The notes under the pieces are model-generated. The model worked only from the letters and a program-made list of their open reading frames with translations. It did not search any database and had not been told where the DNA came from. The position numbers and the translations under genes are program-made. Shown here piece by piece: positions 22,507 to 34,341 of a DNA stretch of 64,000 nt (position 1 is the stretch's first letter; each line of letters opens with the position of its first letter). Source of the DNA: Scleropages formosus. Its lineage: Eukaryota > Chordata > Actinopteri > Osteoglossiformes > Osteoglossidae. Location of the stretch: positions 13,723,332-13,787,331 of the forward strand of contig NC_041818.1 in NCBI RefSeq assembly GCF_900964775.1, written 5' to 3'.

Positions 22507-22559
22507 GCACTCGTGTGCTGTCCCCGCTTAGATGACGTGAAGTGGTCACGTGGACTGCG

Positions 22560-22790
22560 CACAGGTGGCGCTGGAGCCTCACAGCTCCTCGGCTGCGGGT
22601 TCGAATTCAGATTTGCGTGTGACGGTCCCCCCCCCCCCCTGAATGGGTTCAGCCCTAAAGGACTCTGTGTGTGTGCGCGAGATTGCCCTGTGATGGTCTC
22701 ATACCCTGCCTCACAACCTGTGTCTGGAATAGGCTCCGGACCACCATGACCCTGAACTGGACAAGGCTGATAATTGCTAGTGGGTGGACG
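22560..22790 (+). repeat. Dispersed fish repeat fragment
   Basis: 'gctggagcctcacagctcct', 'gcgggttcgaattcag' and 'ggaataggctccggaccacc' match the repeat seen at 14770-15035 and 24420-24780. Confidence 0.55.
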
Positions 22791-24419
22791 ATTGATTGTC
22801 ACGTTAACTGCCAGCTTTGATGAGATACGATTTTGACTAATGTGTGTGAAATTTAGATTTTAATTGTGTGTAATATTAAATAACTTTTCTAAAGATTAAG
22901 TTAAAAACTGCCAGCTTTGATGATAAACTCATAACCCTAAACTGTTGTAGAGCAGACGCACAACTCCAGTGCCGATTATTTCAGATGCGGTCACTGCCCA
23001 GCTGGCGATAGATTTGTGGCCAGTTGCTTGGATGCCACGCTACATGGTACAGTCAGTAAGTTCTAAGACTGGCCCCTGTGTGGCGCTGCTGTGGTTGCAA
23101 GTCGATGGTACTCAGATCTTAAAAACAGGGTCAGTCACAGACAAGGGGGATAAAGGATGAAATTGCCATATTTAGTTAATGATTAACTTCATTCCTCTCT
23201 TATTCGTTGATTAAATTCTTCCTAAATGAATTCATTAGAGGGGAAATGGAATTTGTTACAGTGACTTTTTCAAACACAGTTGTGCTGTTAGCTCTAATGT
23301 CAACAAGCCCATAACTTTAAATGATCCAAAAGCTGCAGTGTGATAGATGAGAATGTTAGCAGGATTAGTGAGCTTGATTCACATCGCTGCTTGACTTCTC
23401 TGTTCACGCTCGGAAAATCAAAGTTGGTGAAGAAAGTGCAACTTCGCAGAGATATGCCGAAACTGCGTGAAATTCCAAAAGATGTTGCAAGTTTGAAATG
23501 AGTTATTTTGTGTTCACACGTTGACTTCTTGAATTCTGTTTATTTACTTTGTAACGATTGAGCTTTGTTTTTGTCGTTTTGTTATACAGTGCATGGCAGT
23601 TCTAATGTAGAATTTAACTTTATTCAGTTAAGGTATGTGAGAAAAGATATATAGTTGCTGATTAACAGAGTTTATGTTTGTTTTTTTTACTTCCGTTGCA
23701 TATTTCGCACAAGTATCCAACCTGTTTTTAACAGAAGGTGGAAAAATCATGAAAACATTTGTCATTACTAAGTACTGTTCCTTTAAATCCCACTGAGAGG
23801 GTTCACTTTACCTTTCACATGTGATTTGTGGATTTCCATACATTTTAGCACCGTTTTGGCAAGAGCAGTGCTGTATTAAGTAGGACCACAGTAAACATGA
23901 GCGAGGGTAATCCACGATGCACGCTACACGATAAAGAAATTGCACAAGCGCAGCCCCTTGGACACACGTGTGGTTCGTGTGGTCAGAAACCCACGGTTGC
24001 AAACAGAAACACGTTGGATTATTGAATATCTGGAGTGGATTACTCATCATAGTCTAAATTTAGTTTTTGAAGGAGAGGGGTACCATGGGCCCTCTCAAGA
24101 TTGACATGGAAGGGTGGCCCTCTCAAGTGTTTCGAGCTTCATAGCTGTATGGAAGAGAAGTCGCGAGGATGTAAATGTTTCATAATTTAGCAAATGCCAG
24201 CTATAGGTAAATATTATTGTATTATCTTTTTTGCTGTAGCGTTGTAATTTTTTGTCTATAAACTGTTCCACAGCCGCAATGTTAAACCGCTTTGTGGACT
24301 TTGTTATTGTTATTTTCTTGCAGCTCCAGTGTATCGGGTTTGAATCTGGCTGTTGTCTATGCTGTACGTTTGATTTTCTTCCCATTTCACATGAGTTTCA
24401 CCCAACATTTTAAAAGTGG

Positions 24420-24780
24420 GCCGGCACAGTAAGTAGCACTGGTGCCTCATAGCTCCTGGGTTAGAATCTGGCTCAGTCTGCATGTTCTCTCCGTGTTCCC
24501 ATGGGTTTCGTCCCACAGTGTAGAGGCATGCTTTATGTGAATTACACACACACATTTTCAGAACCGCTTGTCCCTTACGGGGTCACGGGAGCAATTACTG
24601 ACTCTAAAATCTCCTGTAGTGTGTCGGTGTGTGATTGCTCTCTGATGGACTAGCATCAGGAGTGTGTGTACCTTGCCTCAAGCCCTGTACTTCCAAGATG
24701 GGCTCTGGACCTCCATGACCCTGCATTGGAAGAAGTATTTATGGGCAGTGAATGAATGACTGGATGGATTTTATAGGGAC
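24420..24780 (+). repeat. Dispersed fish repeat with inserted SINE-tail piece
   Basis: 'ggtgcctcatagctcctggg' and 'ccatgggtttcgtcccacag' match the repeat at 14770. In the middle, from about 24545 to 24590, an antisense piece 'aaccgcttgtcccttacggg' belongs to the GGTGGCGCAG SINE family, so one repeat has entered another. Confidence 0.5.
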
Positions 24781-26470
24781 ATTGTTCAGGTCGCCCTTAA
24801 TGTGTGGTTGTTAGTTGCCAGTGAGGTTTTGGGGCCCTGTATGAGGTGAACCCTGCATACTCTTCCCGCACTCTGATCTGGATCACAGTGACCTGGTTTG
24901 GATTAGCAGTTACTGAAAATGGATGGATTAAATGTTTAATGTGCCAGATTGGTGGGACCCAAATGTACATTTTTAATCAGAAAAGCTCTGCTGAGATTTT
25001 ACGCAGAAACTACACTACGACTGTATAACCTGGGCTCAGTAGAGTTCAAATTGATGAATAAAATTGTCATAGTGTCATCTATAGGCTGAAACTGTGTGGC
25101 CAGTATCCAGAGTGGTGCTTCTCATATCTGGTTATAGGAGGTGGAAAGGAAAGGGAGGTGCTGTCATCCCTTTTGCTGTATTGGACGGTCAGCAGCGCTC
25201 AAACAGCTAGAAAGCACAGTCTTGCATTTGGGCTTCGGATATTTGGGATTAAGATCTAGGTATGTACGGATCAGTATCGAAACACTCTTCTGCCTCTGTT
25301 ATTGTGACTGTATTGAAACTTTGGCATGTGTGTGTAGGGAGGAGTCCCGTGTTCTGCCCATCAGCGTCGAGGACCAGTGAGTATACAGCTTCATATAAAC
25401 AGAGTGTGGAGCATGTTTTGGAATACCGTGTCAAACAAACAGCTCGGTGTAAGGACAGCAGCAAGGCACAGAGACGGCAAAGTCTGGGGACAGGGGAGGA
25501 GACCCATATTAGTGAGATGGAGCGATTGTGTGGTTAAAGTAAGGTGAAGCAGGCGCTCGCTGTTATGAGCCGAAAGTAATCGGTACTGAGAGTTGGATAC
25601 ATCCTAGACCAGGGGTGTCCATCATGCATCCCTCAAAAACATTTGTAAAATTATTAATATATATTTTGTCTGTCATAAATATTGTAAATTCTATTGAATC
25701 CAACAGTTATAGACACACACTGTTAAATACAGCTAAATGGAACAATAAAATAATTTTCCAATGTAGACACAACTCAGTATCTCACTTGATGTAATACTGA
25801 AATGCATTGTACTTGAACCATTTCACACTAATGATTGTGACCGTTGGCCAAAAAGTTTGGAAACCCATGGCCTGGACAGTGTTTCACATAAGGAACAATT
25901 GCAGTGCAGTTTGTTGTAGGAGTGAACGAGAAACCAGCTCCCAGTTAATGCCCATTTCTGCAAATCCCAAAATTGTTGGTTTTCAGCCAGCTGGGGAGGC
26001 AGTCAGCTACAGCGTACTGGCAGAATCCGAGGGGCATGTCAGTCTAAGACTTTCTTTGCATTTAGAAATGTAAAGAGTGAGTGAACTGTAGCTTCCATCT
26101 GTACCTCTGAGCAAGGGCTGACAACCTGAGCAACCAGATTACGTCAGCGGTGTGTCAAATTGGGTTTTCATGGGTCGCTTCAGATGCCAAGAAGCCTTGG
26201 AACAATCCTGATGCTCTCTTGGGAACACATTGTGCTATTGTGTCCTTCCCAGTGAAAAACAGCCACACACTGTGCATTCATACGGTAGCCAAACAGAGTG
26301 TTCGCATGGTTATTGAATGTAAGCGCAAACAGGTTTGAATGAAGCCTTGTGGGTAGAGGGGCTGCACAGTATGCATTTGTATTGATTTGTTAGTTTTGTG
26401 AGATGCATTTCATGAATGTGATGAACATCCTCAAGATTTGCTTGTAGATGATTTGGCTTTACACCGTGAG

Positions 26471-26647
26471 ATCTCACACACATCATTTGAAACCGCTTGT
26501 CCCGTGCGGGAAGCCGGAGCCTAACCCGGCCGCACAGGGCGTAAGGCTGGAGGGGGAGGGGACACAAGGCACCCCAAACAGGGCTCGAACCCCATACCCA
26601 CCAGAAAGCAGGACCCGGGCAAGCCCGCTGCGCCACAGCGCCCCCCA
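26471..26647 (-). repeat. tRNA-derived SINE, antisense, with imperfect TSD
   Basis: The reverse complement of the GGTGGCGCAG SINE: 'cgcttgtcccgtgcgggaag' through 'cgctgcgccacagcgccccc'. It is flanked by 'tacaccgtgag' (26460-26470) and 'tacactgtgag' (26648-26658), an 11-bp duplication with one mismatch, so it is somewhat older than the copies at 19 and 20 kb. Confidence 0.8.
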
Positions 26648-28333
26648 TACACTGTGAGCTGAACTTTCAAAGTATCCCCTCTTCGAACAATTGATGTGTC
26701 ATTGTTAAAACTAACTTTTTCCCACCCATTTAAATATTCATTACCAGTATTGCAAGTACTGTGTGTTACCTTCTTGGTCAGACTTGGACCAGTACAGGGA
26801 CTGACATTGTGACTCCAGCTGATAAGTCTTCAGAAATAGCTCTCCAAACATATGACTTTTCTTTCTCTGTGTGTCTACACTTCCTCCAGAGGGGGATTTA
26901 GACTCGAGCATTTTATAGCTGCGTCTGGGCCGGTGTGTGTGTGTGTGTGTGTGTGTGTGTGGATTACCTGGAGTCAGTTGCACCAGGAAAGAGCTTTCAG
27001 TGTTCAGGAAAGTGTGGCATTGAATTACCCTTAATGACAAGGAGGAGACAGTTTTACACTGTGGGGGAAAACATGTCAAGAATTGCACCTGTGTGTGTGT
27101 GTCACCAATAAAGTGAATAAACTAAGACTAAACTGCTACTGCGACCAAGATGGTACTTTCGATTAAATGTGGAATTCGGTTCCAGTCCCAGGGATACTTT
27201 GATTCTCTTTTCAAGTTGGAACAATGCTGATTGTTGGCAGAAAACAGACACCGCAATTTCAGATGTCCCTTCTAGTGTTTTATTAAAGACAATTTGGTGT
27301 CTCTCAATGCCAAATAAAGGCACGAAAGACATGGAAATTTGTGTTTGTGTTGTTTTCGTAACAGATTAATACATTTTGGTCGAGATGTGTCGCTGCAGGT
27401 GGAAAAGAAGCTCATGCTCGAGTACCTGGGAGCCACTGCCACAGGATGAGTGGCAGGTCATGTGAAGATGTGTCATTATGACATTTCAGTTATTTTAAAA
27501 TTAATACGTTGGTTTAAGGCACAATTTGAACTTGATTCCCCTTTCAGTGTTAATCTGTAGAAGTGCTATTATAGAGAAAGAAAAAAAAGATGAATTTAAA
27601 ATTGTAATGACGCGTCCCATCGAAGGGCCCTTTTTTGGAGCAGGAACAGATATTACCGTAAATAGTTGATGTTAATGGAAGTTGCTGGAAGTTGCCATAG
27701 AGCGGACTACCTGGACCTATGGCGGTGAGCACCGGTTGGACAGTACTGGACACTGCCCTAAGAAAGGAATCTGTCCTGCAAATATTTATATTGGTTGCTT
27801 TTGTTAAACGTTTAATTATACTGAATATATTTTAGTGCGGCATGACTGTTTTTATGGCTAAGTTATTTATTAAATAAAGACTTTAATAGTGGAAGTGATT
27901 AATGGAGAGACTTACCTGTGCTGTTGGACAGGCTGCGGGAGCAGACAGTTTTAGTGTTTTGCAAATCCATTCTGATCTGTTTAAAAAAAAAAAAAAAAAA
28001 AAATTGAACAGAGTGCAGTTTTTCCTTCTGTATTCGCTGATACATCTTGCTGTGTGCTGATGTTCTAATAAACGTCCTAATGGACAGCTTCTTCACGACA
28101 CCCCCCCCCCCCCCCCCCAATCCATCGGAGCCCAAACCCGAGCTCGCTGCGCTATTATTGACTCCGTTATTACGCTACAGTTACGTACGTCTGGGTGACT
28201 ATGCCAAGAAATGTTCTTTCGCATGGGAGACGTGACCGCAAGAAAGGCAGTTTGTCTCCCTTCACCACAGTGGCCGCTTGACACGAGCAATAAATGAGCA
28301 GCGTGCTCGGCTCTTAGAGACAGCAGCGGGCGA

Positions 28334-28645
28334 CACGTGCTTCTGGTGTTTCCATAGCGGGACTGCTGAGTCTGGGCGCGCTTATCCAATCACATCGTAC
28401 GTTGGCCGCGGTTGTGCGGTGGGCGTGGTCAGAGGGCACGCTGGAAGGGGCGCGGCACTCGGGACAGTAAACAGGCTCGACGTGTGCGCGCGCGCGGGCT
28501 GCGCGCAAGAGAGCGCGTGCATCGCTCCTCTCGATCTCGGGCGAAAGCCTTGACAGCAGCAGCAAAAGCAGCAGCTGCAGCAGCTGCTGTCGTTGCGGGA
28601 AGCAGGCATCGCAGTGTCTGTGCGTCTTCGCTTCGTAATTTAGGG
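28334..28645 (+). promoter_or_regulatory. per1: Candidate proximal PER1 promoter, CpG-rich
   Basis: The most CpG-rich block of the window. It has an E-box CACGTG at 28334-28339, a forward CCAAT near 28385, 'gggcgtggtc' and CpG-dense 'tgtgcgcgcgcgcgggctgc' around 28480, then a CAG/CTG-rich run (28553-28600). A weak donor-like 'ttagggtagg' at about 28640 could end an untranslated exon. It is the nearest CpG island to the PER1 first coding exon, 3.3 kb downstream. Which of the three candidate promoters is used cannot be decided from sequence. Confidence 0.45.
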
Positions 28646-31600
28646 TAGGAATCCCTGTAATTATTGCTGTTGCATGTTGATATCAGTCAGTGTGTTACAT
28701 AACCCAGAGTTCCATCGCCACGGTTTGCATTTTGCGCCATGTGACTCCACGTCGTCATATAATATGTGCCCTTCTCTAAATAGTATTTCTTAACCGCGGT
28801 GCGGGCACAGGAGGAGGAATTCAGAATGATAAATATTTTTGACAACGACTGTTGTATTTTCAAACATTGGGCTTTAACACTGATACTAGCAACATACATT
28901 ATTATTCGTGACTTGTCCTCATTCATTGTTTCTTAACCAGAAAGAAATAATCATTACATTATTATATTGCACGTTTGTGATCGCAGTTGGCAGCACTAAA
29001 CTTACACTGACTGTACAGAAATCATGTTCTTGGTTTCGTGAAAATCACGTGATGTGAAAATATGGGAACGAATCGTTTCGTATAAACAGTCGGTAGCTCT
29101 TCTGCAAATTGTGCAGTTTTTCTTAAATCAGCTTTATCATCCTCGTTTGTACAATTTTTGTTTGAGAACTGAAATCCCAGGTATACCTGTTTAATAACGT
29201 TTCTCCATTCAAGTCTGAGGACTTTGCTTCTTTTTCTTTTCAAAAAAAAAAAAAAAAACTTTTGTCTTCTGTGACTATGATTTGGTTGTCCAGACATTGT
29301 TCTGGGCTCTTCCTGACCACACGTGGAGCTCCATGCCTCAGTATGGAACACACACGAGTTCTGTGCGACAGGTCAGTAGTGACACACACACACACACACA
29401 CACCCACACCCCCCCCCCCCCATACTGGTGTAGCGGTTGTCGCTGTGCAGCGGTGGGTCCCAGGTACATCTTTTCCCGGGTGGACAGTTCCAGTGTGAAC
29501 AGAGACTCCGGTCTGCTTTTCCAAAATCACTTCTGTCCACTCAGGTGAAACATCACAAATATGTGCACTTCCCATTTTTAATCATCATCTGTATATGCTG
29601 CTGCTATTACACAGCAAGTCCCCCGTGGGACCCCCCCTTTTTTACCAGTGTTGAGCTTTATGACAAGTACTTCTCCGGTTCTCTTTGCGTTTGGCCTGAC
29701 GCTGAATTTCCAGACTTTCAGGCCGGACGTTTATCCACAGTATACCCCATTGTTGCGGAGCTGGTGCTCATGAGCCCAGGTGCGAAGAGGTGACTGTGTA
29801 TATATTCGGCCATGACGAAAATGGCAGCGGCTCAGTCGGGAAATGCGTTCGCGGTCTTTATAGCCTCTTAGTCAATTGGATCAACAGTCTCTCGGAAATA
29901 AATAGCAATATATTCATAGACGTGAAACCAGACTGGGACCGAAGAGACAATATCGCGTCTCTCATGGTTACCTCACGTTTCCTGTATTATTCAGCTGAGA
30001 AAATTCTGCATGATGGTTGAGAAACGATGTTTACGTGACTTTGTGAGCAAGAGACTTTTTTGAGTGTTAGCGTCTTGTTGATTTACCTTGTGGTTTTACT
30101 GTTGTGTTGGTTTTTTTTTTTTTTTTTTTTTTCCTTCTTCTTCTTCCCAGTCTTAACATACGGTGCTGTCAGACCCCCCCTTGGACTCGTACTGCAGCAT
30201 TCTATCGCAAGGAAGATTAGTTTACTGTTTGTGACACCACTGAAAAGAGGAAAATTAGAGGTGCTAGTGTTTCCCAAACCGTTGGAAGGGCACACCCTGT
30301 ACAACCCACATGATTCCCGTAAAAGAGGTGAGAACCCAGAAAGGCGACAGGCATTTGATAGCTGCAGATCCCTTTAGCTGTTTGCACCGATATGTGACCG
30401 GTCTGTGTACTAAAAGCACATGCTGTAATTCACAATAGCAGGAAACTCTTTGTGCATTCAGCTGTAGTTTCGAATCCAGCTCGGTGTGCGCAGAGTTTGC
30501 ATGTTCGCCCCATGTCCACGCGGGTTTCCGTCCACATTCCAAAGACATGCGGAGAAGACAGTGGTAAACCATTTCTGTACTCTTCCTCATTGTGAAAACC
30601 ATTCTGTTGGAGTAGTTAGTTGAATTGCACATGGCAGTTTGTATAGCCTAACCTTGCGATGGAGAATATTTAAAAAATGGAGTGTAATGTATTTAGACTC
30701 GACTAGCAGGTAGCATGGTGTTTAAGCCTCCACCTTTAGTTTTAGAGGTCACAGGTTCAAATCCCACCACCTGGTATAGTACCCCTGAGCAAGGTATATT
30801 GCTCCTGTGAAAATTACTCAGCTGTAAAAATGGGCAAATCATTGTAAGTGGCTTTGGAGAAAAGCATCGGCAAAATAAATAAATGTAGAAAAGAGTTTAA
30901 TGTGCACCTCCCCCATCAGCACAAAATGTTAGGTGATTCTTGGCTCAAGGTATTCATCCATGGGAGGAAGAAATTTTTAAGGAGAAAACCTGAATACCCT
31001 GTATTGACAAGTGTTTAATTAATGTATTTAAGTCTTTCTATTAGGTGCAAACCACTGTTGTTCAGCACTAACAACCGTTCCAGGTTGTTGATTGAAGCTG
31101 CCCTTGTAGAACTGTGCACTATTACTACGGGAAAAGTGACTATTTCTGTGTAAGGGAGGGCATTTTTACTGTCTTGCGAAGTTATTGCATAATGCATGTA
31201 ATGTGTTATGGTGCCGAAGACAGATTTAAGGCGTTTTTGCGCGTCTCGCATTTTCACGTAGATTCGCAGCCTCATCAGGATAACACAAGGATTAGTTCAG
31301 AAGTCGTTGCCTTTGGTTTGTCTGCCATGTCTTCTTCCCAAAAGAAGTTTCTGGGATGAAAATTAATTCTTGTGCTGATTGATTTTGACTGTGACTTTGA
31401 CAGGTGCACTTTTTTCCTTACCAGGTCCAATTCCTTGGAACCCCAGAAAGGAAGGGAAAGAAAGAGGGTGCAGCGAAGAGAGAAGTGAAAAAGACAGAAG
31501 GATAGAAAACAAAAAGGACAAATGTTCTTCTAGTTTGTTTTTCTGGAAGGCCATCTTTGATCGTAGCCCCGTCTGCTCTCTGCCCATCTGGATGGCTTTT

Positions 31601-31975
31601 ACTGGCCAACTGTCCACATAATAAGCAAAAATCTTGTTTTTTCTGCCTAATGTTCTTGCCATAAGGGGACTGCTATTACCAGTGGATTAGTTTCAACATA
31701 ACGAATGTAGTGTTGCTTGGCATCGCAGATCGCGCCTCAAAAAGCTGCACAAGGTCTTTTTTTTGCAGTTTTATCACTGTGATTGATACAGCTGATATTA
31801 ACTGAAGTACCCAAAAAGCAGTTTGATTTTTTGCAGAAGGCTGAGACAAATGTTTACTGCTATATCACTAAATCCTTTTCAGATTTGTCACAGTCATACA
31901 AACCCAACTTAGATATAGCTAATATTATATGAACTTTTGTGACGCACTCGATCAGATTTTCTACCATTCTTCACT
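28646..31975. other. Non-coding stretch before PER1 first coding exon
   Basis: Contains E-boxes CACGTG at 29046-29051 and 29320-29325, an (AC)n/C-rich run at 29381-29420, a poly-T tract at 30111-30132, a dispersed-repeat piece near 30470-30560 and a SINE at 30690-30885. An acceptor-like 'gatcag' ends at 31954, just before the PER1 start exon. No coding exon recognised. Confidence 0.5.
30690..30885 (+). repeat. tRNA-derived SINE, 'AAATCATTGTAAGT' family
   Basis: tRNA-like head 'ggtagcatggtgtttaagcc', box B 'ggttcaaatcccac', body 'gtacccctgagcaaggtata', then 'atgggcaaatcattgtaagt' and the tail 'ggctttggagaaaagcatcg' ending in 'aaataaataaatg'. This is the best copy of the family whose tail also appears, antisense, at 1834 and 4138. 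Others lie at 9290, 17140-17760, 40135 (antisense) and 57150. Confidence 0.75.
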
Positions 31976-33218
31976 ATGAGTGTTGATAATTCAGACCCCA
32001 CCCCCAGAAGTAACCCTCAAAGATCAGAGGGAGGGGCTGAGGAAGAGGCGGGGCATGCGGCCTCCTCTGGCTCGGACAGTGGTGAGACGGGGGCATCTCC
32101 GCGGGGCGCCACGGGAGTCCAGGGATTGGCCAGGGATGCAGCCGGCGCCCACTCGGACGACATGGATGCCCTGTCCAGTGGAAACGATTCTGGAGAGCGG
32201 GAGAGCGAGGGCGGAATGGGGAGGGGGGGTGTCTCCAGAGGACGTCAGTCCACCCGCAGCTCCCAGAGCTCCTCCAGTCACAACGGGAAGGACTCCGGCA
32301 TGCTGCTGGAGACCACTGAGAGCAACAAGAGGTCAGGACAAAGGGAGGAGGGGAGACGCTCAAGGATGAATTTGTAATGAATGAATGAATGAGTGAGTGA
32401 GTGAATGAAACTTTAGTGATTCTAGGGGAAATTTACTTGGTTGCAGCAGCATACATACATACATATATGTTTGGTTAATTTATTTTGTGTATGTATGTAT
32501 ATAAGGAGAAAAATGCAAACATTTAAATGTTTCGTATTTAAAGTAATTTGTAATTAAACCCGTTTCATTTTGATGCACTCTGATAATGACTAACAATTAA
32601 GTACTTATGCAAAGTAACTGTTATTAATGCTGTTGCTCTGCTATTTCCAGTACATGTCATCGTGATGTTATTGTATGACAATTTACATGGAGTGAAATGC
32701 AGTATGAAAGTGCAGAAATTGCAGGAAGTGAGGGATCCTTTTATGGCAGCTGCTAGCAAATGCAGGAGTAAAATCATTCTTGCATCCTTAAAATTCCAGT
32801 GTCCTTTTCTAATGTTCCTTCACCACCACCCCTCTCCACCAGCTCCAACTCTCAGAGTCCCTCACCCCCCAGTAGTTCTGCGGCCTATAGCCTGCTGAGC
32901 GCCAGTTCTGAGCAGGACCACCCTTCCACCAGCGGTTGCAGCAGCGATCAGTCGGCCCGAGTCCAGACGCAGAAGGCTTTGAGGAAAGCCCTCCGGGAGC
33001 TGAAGATCCGGGTGCCAGCTGACAGGAAGGGTCGTTCTGGAACGCTGGAGGCCCTGAAATATGCACTGAACTGCGTGAAACAAGTGAGAGGTAAGCCAGG
33101 CCTCCTCACACCATTGTGCGCTGTGGGTCCAGCCCTCTGCAAATGTGTCGTGTGTATGATCACGTTCTTCACACACATTGATTTCTGCTGGACATGTAAA
33201 CAGAGTTAGGTGTCTGGT

Positions 33219-33262
<44 letters not shown>

Positions 33263-34292
33263 CGCTCTCACCATCTGGCTGACTTTCTGAGCCAGGGTGA
33301 TTAATTGTTCCAAGAGTCAGAAACCACATAAATTGTATCCATTACTGTGTGCGTAACTGTGCGTGTGACGTGAGTTTGTGTGCATTACAGCCAATCAAGA
33401 GTACTACCATCAGTGGAGTGTGGAGGAGAGCCACAGCTGCAGTCTGGACCTTTCCACCTTCACCGTGGAGGAGCTGGACAACATCAGTTCCGAGTACACC
33501 CTCAAGAACACAGTGAGTCTCCCATACTGCAGCACAGAAAAAAGGAGACGAGCATAAATCTGGCTCTCTGGTTGGAGCAGAAAACGGGTGCAGGGTGTAA
33601 TCTTGACACTGTCCTCCTCTGACTCTTCCGTCTGTCAGGACACCTTCTCTATGGCTGTGTCCTTTCTGTCGGGGAAGGTGGTGTACGTGTCACCCCAGGG
33701 CTCTTCCCTGCTGCGCTGCAAGCCCGACAGCCTTCAGGGGGCGCTGTTCTCGGAGCTGCTCGCTCCTCAGGATATAAATACCTTCTACAGCAACACGGCA
33801 CCATGCCGTCTGCCCATGTGGTCTGCCTGCATGGGTTCAGGTAATGGCCTCAGTGGGATACCTAGTGAGGTAACCAAGGCCTTAGGCGAAAGAAGACGCT
33901 TAAAGATTCCTCTTCTCATCCCAGGCACCTCACCTGTGGACTGCACACAGGAGAAGTCTATGTTCTGCCGCATCAGCGGAGGACGGGTGCACCAGGGTGA
34001 AATGCGGTACTACCCCTTTCGCTTGACGCCATACCAGCTGACCCTGCGGGACTCGGACATGGCTGCCGCCCAACCCTGTTGCCTCCTTATCGCCGAAAGA
34101 GTGCACTCTGGCTACGAAGGTACGTCCCACCCCCTGTGGCTCATCAGAAGCGCGCTCATCTTTTGATGATCCCATACCCATGTGACCGAAATGCTGTGCT
34201 CATTCTTTCAGCCCCCCGTATCCCTCCAGATAAGAGGGTCTTCACCACCAGTCATACTCCAAGCTGTCTCTTCCAGGAAGTCGACGAAAGGT

Positions 34293-34341
<49 letters not shown>

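Larger units (their letters stand above)
21540..28300. other. Long non-coding stretch upstream of PER1
   Basis: No coding exon is supported. Contents: E-boxes CACGTG at 21918, 22547 and 23965; (GT)n at 22101-22129 and 26936-26960; (AT)n at 22473-22500; dispersed fish repeats at 22560-22790 and 24420-24780 with a SINE-tail fragment near 24545-24590; an antisense SINE at 26471-26647; poly-A at 27981-28001; and C18 at 28101-28118. Many short ATG-led frames exist, but none has recognisable or conserved-looking composition. Most likely PER1 intron 1 and/or promoter DNA. Confidence 0.5.

Noticed and set aside
22007-22802. Overlapping open stretches in the GC-rich region upstream of PER1
   Set aside because: They include (GT)n/(AT)n tracts and a dispersed repeat; no domain or splice structure.
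28278-28648. Alanine- and arginine-rich open stretches around 28.4-28.6 kb
   Set aside because: Composition follows the CpG island and the CAG/CTG run; better read as promoter and untranslated exon.
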